The notes under the pieces are model-generated. The model ran no database searches. It was not told the DNA's origin and worked only from the letters and a program-made list of their open reading frames with translations. From contig CAZMLE010000037.1 of the NCBI GenBank assembly GCA_964567045.1, positions 1 through 38,177 on the forward strand: a DNA stretch of 38,177 nucleotides, read 5' to 3'. The position numbers and the translations under genes were made by a program. Positions within the stretch are counted from its first letter, which is position 1; every line of letters starts with the position of its first letter. Shown here piece by piece: positions 31,234 to 37,779 of the stretch. This DNA is from JAFNGF01 sp964567045 (GTDB taxonomy: Bacteria; Planctomycetota; Phycisphaerae; Sedimentisphaerales; Anaerobacaceae).

Positions 31234-32058
31234 TTAATCGCCGGTGCCTCGGATAGCCCTGTATAAGGCCGCGAGGGCGAAAATGGTCGCGCTTGTGATG
31301 ACAATGCAGGCTCCGGTCGGTAAATCCAGATAGAAGGAAACCACAAAACCGATCAGAGCACTGAGCATTCCAAACATTGTTGCGGCGATGACGACCGCCC
31401 GGTGGCCGGCGCATATTTGATACGCTGCTGCTGCAGGGCAGGTAATTATGCTAAAGATCATCAATCCGCCGATAAGAGGCAGATTGACCGCCAGTATTAT
31501 TCCACATAAGACCAGCAACAGCCCATATACAAACCCCGCGTGGACGCCGGTAGCGGCTGCAATCGACCGGCTGAAAAGCAGCACCTTCAGCTCCTTGTTG
31601 AAAAGCGCACAAAAGATCGCCAGAACGGCAGCCATCGCCGCGATGGTAATTGTGCCGGCTCTATCTGTAAAAAGTATATTGCCCCACAATAGGCCGAGCA
31701 TTTCGGAGCGACTGGCCTGATTGAGACCTATCCCAAGAAAAGTAAGGCCCAGCATAAGACAGAAAACTATCGCCAGGCCCACGTTCGTATCCAGGCGGGA
31801 TCTTTCAGGCCGAATACCTGCCAGACTGAGCGCCGCAATTACTGAAGCTACTATGCCGCCGATAGTAGGACTAACGGCAGTCAAAGTTGGGTCTGCAAAT
31901 ACGAGAAAACTGCCGTAGATGGACCCGGCCATCGCGGCGTGCGAGATACAGATGCCAATAAAGGGAATCCGCATGCCCACAATATACACGCCCAAAAGCC
32001 CTGTGCTTGCTCCGGCGATAAGACCGGCAACAATCACTAAATAGAAATAGGGGTCCAT
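31234..32058 (-). CDS. metal ABC transporter permease (ABC-3 family, ZnuB/MntB-like)
   Basis: The 274-residue protein has 8-9 hydrophobic segments and the ABC-3 start YLVIVAGLIAGASTGLLGVYIVGMRIPFIGICISHAAMAGSIYG. This family forms the channel for Zn, Mn or Fe import with an A-1 type binding protein. Metal choice cannot be read from the permease. Its start lies two bases after the ATPase stop. Operon: pseudopilin, binding protein, ATPase, permease. Confidence 0.88.
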   Translation of the reverse strand: MDPYFYLVIVAGLIAGASTGLLGVYIVGMRIPFIGICISHAAMAGSIYGSFLVFADPTLTAVSPTIGGIVASVIAALSLAGIRPERSRLDTNVGLAIVFCLMLGLTFLGIGLNQASRSEMLGLLWGNILFTDRAGTITIAAMAAVLAIFCALFNKELKVLLFSRSIAAATGVHAGFVYGLLLVLCGIILAVNLPLIGGLMIFSIITCPAAAAYQICAGHRAVVIAATMFGMLSALIGFVVSFYLDLPTGACIVITSATIFALAALYRAIRGTGD

Positions 32059-32060
32059 AG

Positions 32061-32867
32061 CTAAGAACCAGACGTCTGGTTTTTGTTGACGATGTATCTA
32101 CGCCCGCCCAGCCTTCGCGTTTCAATTCGGCAGCAATAAGCGACCTGCAGAGCCTCGGAGGCAAAAACCTCGTCAATATCACCGTCAGCCAATATGCGTC
32201 CTTCATGCAAAAGGACAATTCTGCTGCAAGCCTGAGGCAGCAAGCTGGTATCGTGCGAAACAAGCAGAATAGTTACACTAGTTTCATGATATAACTGCTC
32301 TACAATTTCCGTTATCTGATATTTCCAGTTGAAATCAAGGTTCGCACAGGGTTCATCGAGCATAAGAACTGCCGGGGCCTGCGCCATTGCCCGCGCAACC
32401 AGAACTTTTTGCTGCTCTCCGCCGGAAAGAGACCTGAACGTTTGACCGCGGAGTCCGCCCAGCCCGAGTCGTTCAATCCAGTTATCCACGATCTCGTAAT
32501 CAGTTTTGGTCAGCCGCGACAGCAAAGGCCGGACGCTTATTCGACCCATCGCAACTACCTCCCGCACAGTAAAGGGCAGCTCACAGTTATATTCGGCAGA
32601 TTGCGCGATATAGCCTATCCGTTTTCGCAGATTGCTCCTGCTCCAGGGACTAAGCCGGGCCAAATTTTTGCCGGCGAATTCTACTGTGCCACGATTAGGA
32701 CGGCACAGGGCACAGCAGACCTGTAGCAGCGTTGTTTTGCCCGCCCCATTGGTTCCGATGATCCCTACAAATGCTCCGGAAGGAATTTGCAGACTCTGGA
32801 CATCCAGAATGGTTCGTCCACCGCGTCTTACTTTGACGCTCGATAGGCTCAAACACCCTCCCGTCAT
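32061..32867 (-). CDS. metal ABC transporter ATPase (ZnuC-like)
   Basis: The 268-residue protein has Walker A GTNGAGKTTLL (about 38-48), Q-loop IAQSAEY (about 91), signature FRSLSGGEQQKVLVARAMA (about 143-161), Walker B VLMLDEPCANLD (about 167-178) and an H-loop LVSHD. It overlaps the binding-protein gene by four bases (ATGA). It pairs with the ABC-3 permease next to it, which places it in the Zn/Mn/Fe uptake group. Confidence 0.9.
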   Translation of the reverse strand: MTGGCLSLSSVKVRRGGRTILDVQSLQIPSGAFVGIIGTNGAGKTTLLQVCCALCRPNRGTVEFAGKNLARLSPWSRSNLRKRIGYIAQSAEYNCELPFTVREVVAMGRISVRPLLSRLTKTDYEIVDNWIERLGLGGLRGQTFRSLSGGEQQKVLVARAMAQAPAVLMLDEPCANLDFNWKYQITEIVEQLYHETSVTILLVSHDTSLLPQACSRIVLLHEGRILADGDIDEVFASEALQVAYCCRIETRRLGGRRYIVNKNQTSGS

Positions 32868-33700
32868 TGCGCAGCCGCCTCAACAAGAATCCGCACGTTC
32901 TCTCGCAGCAGTTGGTCGAATCCGTTGCCGTGACTATCGCAGACAGGAAAGTTAGCAAAGACAATCGCCTTAGCTCCCAGGCGGTCGGCTAAGGCCTCCG
33001 CCAGAGCGGCGCCCTCCTGCTTATTGGCTATCACGAATCTCACATCCTGGCCCTGAGCCTTTTTAAGACAATCGTTAATGTTGGAGACCGTTTCGATGTC
33101 GCTGCCGACAAAGGTAGCTACCGTCTCCAAACCAAGCCAGCGGGCAAATTGAGCCTGGTGGTTCGAGGCAATGACTTTCGCCGATCCGGGACCTGCCTGC
33201 TTTACGGCAGCAGCAAGCTCCTCAGCCTCACGTTCCAGACGTTGCTCTATCAACCCCAATCTTTGCCTGTATTGACCGGCTTTTTCCGGGTGCTGCGAGC
33301 AAAGGATGTTGCAAACTTCCGTGCAGATAGCTACATAAGTTTCCGGCAGACACAAGCCCGGCGATGCCTTGACCAAATATATCTTCAGGCCGTTTTCTTT
33401 CATTCGCGATAATGAATCCTCGATGCTTTTCTGAAAGTCAAAAAGCAGCAGCATTCTGCAGTGAGCAAGCTGCCTGACCTGAGACGGCAGAATGTCAAAA
33501 TGCCCAGGACACATGCCAGGCGGCGCCAAACAAAGAACCTCCACATCCGGGCAGAGGTCCTTAACCGCGCACTGCAGATAAGAATTGGTGACCGCAATCT
33601 CAGGCTGAATCGGGTCGCTGCCCGTATCCTCACAGCCAGCCAAAAACAAGGCAGAATACAGAATGCAGAATAGAGAATACAGAATATTTTTCATTAGCAT
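32864..33700 (-). CDS. metal-binding lipoprotein (cluster A-1, ZnuA-like)
   Basis: The 278-residue protein is a periplasmic solute-binding protein with lipobox LAGC (about residues 20-23), NSYLQCAVKDLC in place of the usual first His-containing strand, a CPGHFDILPSQV segment with the first His ligand, SNHQAQFARWLGL with the second His (about 180-192) and a C-terminal VIANKQEGAALAEALADRLGAK. It lacks the long His-rich loop of many ZnuA. The hydrophobic signal core is ILYSLFC-ILYSALF, a 7-residue repeat that comes directly from a 7-bp DNA array (33651-33685). First ATG is 33698-33700, second at 33692-33694. It starts three bases after the pseudopilin stop. Confidence 0.85.
   Translation of the reverse strand: MLMKNILYSLFCILYSALFLAGCEDTGSDPIQPEIAVTNSYLQCAVKDLCPDVEVLCLAPPGMCPGHFDILPSQVRQLAHCRMLLLFDFQKSIEDSLSRMKENGLKIYLVKASPGLCLPETYVAICTEVCNILCSQHPEKAGQYRQRLGLIEQRLEREAEELAAAVKQAGPGSAKVIASNHQAQFARWLGLETVATFVGSDIETVSNINDCLKKAQGQDVRFVIANKQEGAALAEALADRLGAKAIVFANFPVCDSHGNGFDQLLRENVRILVEAAAQ
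33651..33685. repeat. heptanucleotide array encoding the signal peptide of the binding lipoprotein
   Basis: GCAGAAT, ACAGAAT, GCAGAAT, AGAGAAT, ACAGAAT on the plus strand. On the minus strand 21 bases (three units) give seven codons, producing a 7-residue protein repeat that is a good hydrophobic core. Confidence 0.85.
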
Positions 33701-33703
33701 TTA

Positions 33704-34339
33704 TTATTGGAAAGAGCCGACCTGGCGGCCATTTTTTTGCCGAATTCGAACTATGACGCCCTGGCCGGTCTGCGGGTTATACCACGTCTCTCGCGGCACA
33801 GGATATTTCAGCTCCTTCATAAGGTTTAGGTCAAACTTTGGTCCGACGCTGTAAAGAACCCAGCTTACGGGCGAATCGCGCGGATCATCATACTGTTTTC
33901 CTTCTTGCTGCTGGTTATCAGGAAATCCATCGGGCACCCACAAATACGCACCGTTTTCAACAGTGACCGTCCTATTATAGATTAATGTCCCGACCGACCT
34001 GTACTTATAGGTGTACCCCCGATTGAACCTGTCTTCTATGCCGGCAGCCATGTAGGTATCGCTGCCGGGCTCAGGCAGATATTTACTTTGCACCAGCTCC
34101 AGCGGAAGCTGATAGAAATGCCCTCCGAGCATACAGTCTACCCGCGTGGGTGGATATTTGCAGTCATTATCCAGCCCGTAGGCCTCAAGCGCCATCCCGA
34201 TCTCACGCAGTTCAGCATTGACCACAACTACTTTGGTCTGAAGACGAGCACGCCCCGCCGCGGGCAGCAAGATCCCTAAAAGCAGTGCGATAATGGCGAT
34301 AACCACCAACAGCTCAATTAAAGTAAATGCCTGCTTCAT
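33704..34339 (-). CDS. type II secretion-type pseudopilin
   Basis: The 211-residue protein starts with a class III prepilin leader, MKQA-FTLIELLVVIAIIALLLGILLPA: cleavage after Ala4 in place of the usual Gly, with Glu5 of the mature protein present. A globular C-terminal domain follows with many Tyr/Gly turns (RFNRGYTYKYRSVGTLIYNRT). It would be cut by a prepilin peptidase and built into a pseudopilus in the inner membrane. Planctomycetota have many stand-alone pseudopilins. It runs into the metal transporter genes with a three-base gap, so it heads that operon, which is unusual. Confidence 0.82.
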   Translation of the reverse strand: MKQAFTLIELLVVIAIIALLLGILLPAAGRARLQTKVVVVNAELREIGMALEAYGLDNDCKYPPTRVDCMLGGHFYQLPLELVQSKYLPEPGSDTYMAAGIEDRFNRGYTYKYRSVGTLIYNRTVTVENGAYLWVPDGFPDNQQQEGKQYDDPRDSPVSWVLYSVGPKFDLNLMKELKYPVPRETWYNPQTGQGVIVRIRQKNGRQVGSFQ

Positions 34340-34342
34340 ATA

Positions 34343-34408
34343 CGTTTAGCCGTCGCCGGTACGGCGATGGACCTTAATATTTAGCCCACCAGTTTCACTG
34401 GGGGGTTC
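34343..34408. repeat. two border hairpins between dockerin and pseudopilin genes
   Basis: CGTTTAG flank with CCGTCGCC/GGCGATGG (34350-34357, 34363-34370), then TATTTAGC flank with CCAG/CTGG extended by CCC/GGG (34385-34404). Two different stem types of the same family stand side by side in a 55-bp gap; the second overlaps the 3' end of the dockerin gene. Confidence 0.65.
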
Positions 34409-35387
34409 TCAACCAGTCTTCTGCCAATCTTGCAAGGTCAACGAAGTCAACCACGCCGTCCAGATTGGTGTCGCCGGGCTTATCCGCCATACGGTGTTCT
34501 CGGCTGGCCAAAACTGAACCATTCCCATCATAGTTCATCACCCATATCCGGTAGCCGCTTTTCAAATCTGCACTTTCCTGGTCCATAATCCCGATGACAT
34601 CAAAACGCACACCTAAATTATTTGAGCCGGCGTAAATTCCGTTGCCCCGGCCTAGTTTTACAGGAAAGGTCTTAGTGCCATCGGTTATAAGTAATTGCCC
34701 GTTTGGGCGCCAGTCGCTTGCATCCACGAACTCAACATCTTCAATCTTTACCAGCCGGCCCTGATAGTACTCACAGCCTCTTGTTCGAGCCGCGTCAAAA
34801 ATGAACTTGTCATTGTCATCTTTTAACTGATCCAGATTGACAACTTCAGGCTGGGGCAGCCCAACGCCTTGCTTAATCAGTTCAATCGTGAAATCATGGT
34901 CGGGATTTTTTTGATGCTGCTCATTTATATTTAGTTTGCCCTTGTACGACAGATAATAGCCCGTCACTTGTATTCTATCTCCGGGAGTGAATTGGGCAGC
35001 ATTCAGCCGATTGAGTTCCGCAATAAACTCCTGGTTTGAATAACCACCGTCCGGCAGAATCCAGGGCAAATTATTATAAAGTTGTCCCATAAATACAGCC
35101 GTGCCTGCGTGATCGTTGCCGTCGCCCTGAAAAAATATCTGCCATTGCCCGCCGAGGTTAAAAGTCTCAGTAATAGTATCATCCGGCGTCGGGTCCAGCA
35201 TATCTGCGGGATTGTTCAGCAAGATCCCTTCCAGAATAACTTTGTCACTGGCCTTATACGTCTGTTCACCGCCGGCATCTACCGCCTGGAATTCTGAGTG
35301 AGTTACTCTGGCCACGGTCGCCTCGCCGCAGACCGTAGCAGTCAGCGCCAAGCTCAAAGCCACCGCTAAAACAAACAAGCTTCTCAT
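34395..35387 (-). CDS. secreted protein with C-terminal dockerin-like repeat
   Basis: The 330-residue protein has a signal peptide (MRSLFVLAVALSLALTATVCG) and a long beta-rich body with an OB-like nucleic/saccharide fold look (VILEGILLNNP, RIQVTGYYLSYKGKLNI, LVKIEDVEFVDAS, FDVIGIMDQES). The tail GDTNLDGVVDFVDLARLAEDWL is one calcium-binding dockerin/EF-like repeat, common at the C-terminus of secreted Phycisphaerae proteins. I start at ATG 35387, which has GGAGG at a proper distance, instead of the upstream in-frame codon at 35504. It is divergent from the cupin gene. Confidence 0.8.
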   Translation of the reverse strand: MRSLFVLAVALSLALTATVCGEATVARVTHSEFQAVDAGGEQTYKASDKVILEGILLNNPADMLDPTPDDTITETFNLGGQWQIFFQGDGNDHAGTAVFMGQLYNNLPWILPDGGYSNQEFIAELNRLNAAQFTPGDRIQVTGYYLSYKGKLNINEQHQKNPDHDFTIELIKQGVGLPQPEVVNLDQLKDDNDKFIFDAARTRGCEYYQGRLVKIEDVEFVDASDWRPNGQLLITDGTKTFPVKLGRGNGIYAGSNNLGVRFDVIGIMDQESADLKSGYRIWVMNYDGNGSVLASREHRMADKPGDTNLDGVVDFVDLARLAEDWLRTPQ

Positions 35388-35460
35388 CTTCGATCCTCCA
35401 ACAAGCAACATGACGGCTTGTGCAGCGCATAAAAATCTTGAAATCGTGCTACCGGCCACA

Positions 35461-35489
35461 AAGATATGACGTTTGTACAGCCAAGTCAA
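35461..35489 (-). promoter_or_regulatory. promoter of the dockerin gene
   Basis: On the minus strand TTGACT (35484-35489), 17-base spacer, TATCTT (35461-35466). The -35 box is eight bases from the -35 box of the divergent cupin promoter. Confidence 0.5.
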
Positions 35490-35497
35490 GAAATAAA

Positions 35498-35526
35498 TTG
35501 ACAAAACGTGTCAGATTTCTTAAATA
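35498..35526 (+). promoter_or_regulatory. promoter of the cupin gene
   Basis: TTGACA (35498-35503), 17-base spacer, TAAATA (35521-35526). TGACA-AAACG-TGTCA (35499-35513) forms an inverted repeat over the -35 box and may be an operator. The two divergent -35 boxes also form a GTCAA-N8-TTGAC palindrome. Confidence 0.5.
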
Positions 35527-35565
35527 CCCTCATGTGACAGTGAAATTACCGATTGAGGAAACCCA

Positions 35566-35928
35566 ATGGCATCGCCAAGAAAAGTTCTTGTCGTAGAATT
35601 GAATAACAACGCCGAATACCAAAGGCTTTTGGATGGCCAGCCGCAAACTTGTGGAATGCGCTGCGGCAGAGTATATTTGAAGCCCGGGCAGACCTGCGGC
35701 CAGCACAGTACAGCAGAGCATGAGGAAGCGCTTGTCTTCCTTTCCGGCCAGGGCGAACTGTTGGTGGGCGAAGAAGGCCGTTTCGCAGTTGGGCAGGGCA
35801 AAATATCCTATATACCGCCCAACACGGTCCACGATGTCAAAAACATGGGCAGCAAACCACTAATCTACATTTATTGCGTCGCCCCAGCTACGAAGCACGA
35901 GGGGCGAGGGATGAGGGACGATGTTTAG
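35566..35928 (+). CDS. small cupin-domain protein
   Basis: The 120-residue protein is a single cupin barrel: LKPGQTCGQHSTAEHEEALVFLSGQGELLVGEE (about 38-70) carries the metal-type H-x-x-x-E-H pattern and VGQGKISYIPPNTVHDVKN (about 74-92) carries motif 2 with its His. It could be a metal-dependent dioxygenase, isomerase or a small-molecule sensor; no substrate can be named. TGAGG lies upstream of the ATG. The last 11 residues (KHEGRGMRDDV) come from a 7-bp array, and the stop is the TAG in a TTTAGCC element. Confidence 0.8.
   Translation: MASPRKVLVVELNNNAEYQRLLDGQPQTCGMRCGRVYLKPGQTCGQHSTAEHEEALVFLSGQGELLVGEEGRFAVGQGKISYIPPNTVHDVKNMGSKPLIYIYCVAPATKHEGRGMRDDV
35895..35922 (+). repeat. heptanucleotide array at the end of the cupin gene
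   Basis: GCACGAG, GGGCGAG, GGATGAG, GGACGAT, followed directly by GTTTAGCC, the flank of the border-element family, which supplies the stop codon. Confidence 0.75.
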
Positions 35929-35937
35929 CCGGCACAT

Positions 35938-35962
35938 CCTTCGACCCGGCTCAGGACGGGCC
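35938..35962. repeat. CCTTCGACNNGGCTCAGG dispersed repeat
   Basis: CCTTCGACCCGGCTCAGGAC is a third copy of the repeat seen at 19086 and 24396. The rest of the gap to 36075 is AT-rich and holds no gene that I can support. Confidence 0.65.
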
Positions 35963-36078
35963 TGTGGTGCCGACAGTGCCCCAAACCCCCAGGATGCTGC
36001 AAAAAGATGGCAAAATACCCAAATTTTTAAGAAAAACTGCAGAAAATAAATTTTTTTGGAAAAATTGGAAAAAATGCT

Positions 36079-36106
36079 TGCAAAACTAATCCCGGCATCT
36101 ATAATT
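36079..36106 (+). promoter_or_regulatory. promoter upstream of a short transcript
   Basis: TTGCAA (36079-36084), 16-base spacer, TATAAT (36101-36106). It is preceded by A/T tracts that would strengthen it. Confidence 0.5.
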
Positions 36107-36112
36107 ATGATT

Positions 36113-36246
36113 GTAGGTATTGGTGTTCTTTTCTTCTTCTAACATCTTGGTTTCAGTGAGGCAGTAGATAGTTCATAAGTTTGGTCTATATTTGCTAATG
36201 AAAAGCTGTCTCACATAGGCCGGAGCCAAAAGCTCCGGCTTCTTTT
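36113..36246 (+). ncRNA. candidate small RNA or attenuated leader
   Basis: A good promoter at 36079-36106 and an intrinsic terminator at 36219-36246 bound a transcript of about 130 nt with no clear ORF. The first base is an estimate from the -10 box. It could be a regulatory RNA or the leader of the following broken gene, which begins right after the T-tract. Confidence 0.35.
36219..36246 (+). terminator. intrinsic terminator
   Basis: GCCGGAGC-CAAAA-GCTCCGGC followed by TTCTTTT: a perfect 8-bp GC-rich stem with T-tract. Confidence 0.85.
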
Positions 36247-36657
36247 ATGCGCGTCACCTTCATCCTCATTCTGGCAACTTTTGCCCAATTGCCGCCGGCA
36301 GGTGCCGCCGCACACCCATACGCTGTCCTGCCCTGGCAGAGGCAGTACAAGATCGAGCCGAACGAAAGCAGTCGGCTGACACCGGCTGATATGGTCGGGC
36401 CGCACGGGCTTGTATATCACGACTGGATGCAGAGTTGAGGTAGGGGATCAGGCTGGGTCGCTTCGTTATCCGTGGGGTCTGGAGGAACATACACATGGAG
36501 CATTCCAACTCAATATACCGATGATACTGCAACCCGACACACCTTTGGCTCCAATCAGAACCACGTCCCAACGATCCAGGCCAGTGGCTATACGACAATG
36601 TCCAAAGGCGGACAGTCCGATTCAGCAGCGGTAAGTGATCCGGACTCGGCCTGGTAA
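36247..36657 (+). pseudogene. secreted polysaccharide-active-like protein fragment, broken by a TGA
   Basis: One frame from ATG 36247 to TAA 36657 is interrupted only by TGA at 36436-36438. It encodes a signal-peptide-like start (MRVTFILILATFAQLPPAGA), then YKIEPNESSRLTPADMVGPHGLVYHDW, which resembles the N-terminal segment of secreted Planctomycetota/Lentisphaerae right-handed beta-helix or lyase-type proteins (LTAADVVGPDGIVYPDW type). After the stop GGTYTWSIPTQYTDDTATRH continues. It is far shorter than such proteins. I take it as a decayed fragment; the family link is from memory and weak. Confidence 0.5.
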
Positions 36658-36761
36658 GAGGAATAGATAAATCTTTCTGAGGGGTCACGAACAGATATCA
36701 GAACTTGAACATAATTGAAAGCATTCATAAAATGAAAATATAAAAGAAAGGTAGGTATAAA

Positions 36762-37649
36762 ATGATACTGAAAAGAATAATATTTCGCTTTGGGATAATT
36801 TTTGTTTGTCTCCTTGCGACAACTATTTCATTTGGGGTAAATCCAGAACCATCAGAGGCCGAAAAACATGAATATCAACAAGATAGGGAACACATCAAAT
36901 CTATGAGAAAGTCTTTTAATCCAGGGCCAACAAACGATATAAAAATCCTTGAAGAATTTGCAGACGAAATTCAGAAAAAGTGGAAGTCAAAAGACCCTGA
37001 ACATTACGCAAAATTGATGCTGGAGATTTGCAGGCCAATTACGTCCGGTCGTTTCAATACTGATAGCCGATTCAACATTGCGAGAAAATATGCACTACTG
37101 GCTCTATCTGACCCAAATAAGATCACTCTTGAGACAGAGCTCGAACTAATAGGACACGTAAAAACTCCTATGTTTGGTCCCCATGCACCAAAAAATCATG
37201 AGTGGACAGAGAGGCGGCAAAAAGATGTCGAGATACGCCTTCACGCTTGGAAACGTTTGATAGATGTTATTGATCCAAACTGGGACCCGAATCAAGTACT
37301 GTTGAGTCCCAATGCTGTAGGTGCGGATATGGGGATTCCAGGCGGTGGTATGGCACCTGAGAGTGTAAAGGACCCAAAACTACGCGCTGAATACGAAGCA
37401 GCTTTGCAGAAAAATAGAGACCAGATCGAAAGATACACTAAGCAATATAGGTTACGCGATTGGTTGAATAGGTTTCCCAAAAGGGCAGAGGAATATATTA
37501 TTCAAGCCTACTCTAAACCGCCATTTGACGTGGAAGAGTTAAAGCAATACTTGGATAAGTACATTGCGGATACGAAAACAAAGGCGAGAATCCTCGATGC
37601 TGTGACAAAGAATATGCAGGAGCAAGCCGAAAAGATACCGAAGCAGTAA
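36762..37649 (+). CDS. secreted protein of unknown function
   Basis: I do not recognise this 295-residue protein. It has a signal peptide (about 1-26, RIIFRFGIIFVCLLATTISFG) and a charged, mostly helical body with three blocks: 35-95, 120-160 (EWTERRQKDVEIRLHAWKRLIDV) and 195-295 (LRAEYEAALQKNRDQIERYTKQ, ELKQYLDKYIADTKTKARILD). A Pro/Gly-rich turn (NAVGADMGIPGGGMAPES, 183-200) separates the last two. AAAGGTAGG lies before the ATG. Many Planctomycetota carry such proteins; role unknown. Confidence 0.65.
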   Translation: MILKRIIFRFGIIFVCLLATTISFGVNPEPSEAEKHEYQQDREHIKSMRKSFNPGPTNDIKILEEFADEIQKKWKSKDPEHYAKLMLEICRPITSGRFNTDSRFNIARKYALLALSDPNKITLETELELIGHVKTPMFGPHAPKNHEWTERRQKDVEIRLHAWKRLIDVIDPNWDPNQVLLSPNAVGADMGIPGGGMAPESVKDPKLRAEYEAALQKNRDQIERYTKQYRLRDWLNRFPKRAEEYIIQAYSKPPFDVEELKQYLDKYIADTKTKARILDAVTKNMQEQAEKIPKQ

Positions 37650-37779
37650 AGTACGCAATGATCAAGGGACTGAGCGGAAAGTTGGTTACCATTCTTATCG
37701 TCCTGCTAAATAAAAGGCCAATTAGCCGCAGCACATAGTTCTATTTATGGAGTCCGCAGCTTATCTGCCCGTAAATCGT

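Noticed and set aside
33690..34400. Zur or other metal-responsive operator before the transporter genes
   Set aside because: No recognisable Zur/MntR-type palindrome was seen; the only repeats are border hairpins.
36075..36163. Small hydrophobic ORF starting at 36075
   Set aside because: It overlaps a strong promoter, has no ribosome binding site, and the promoter would start transcription downstream of its ATG.
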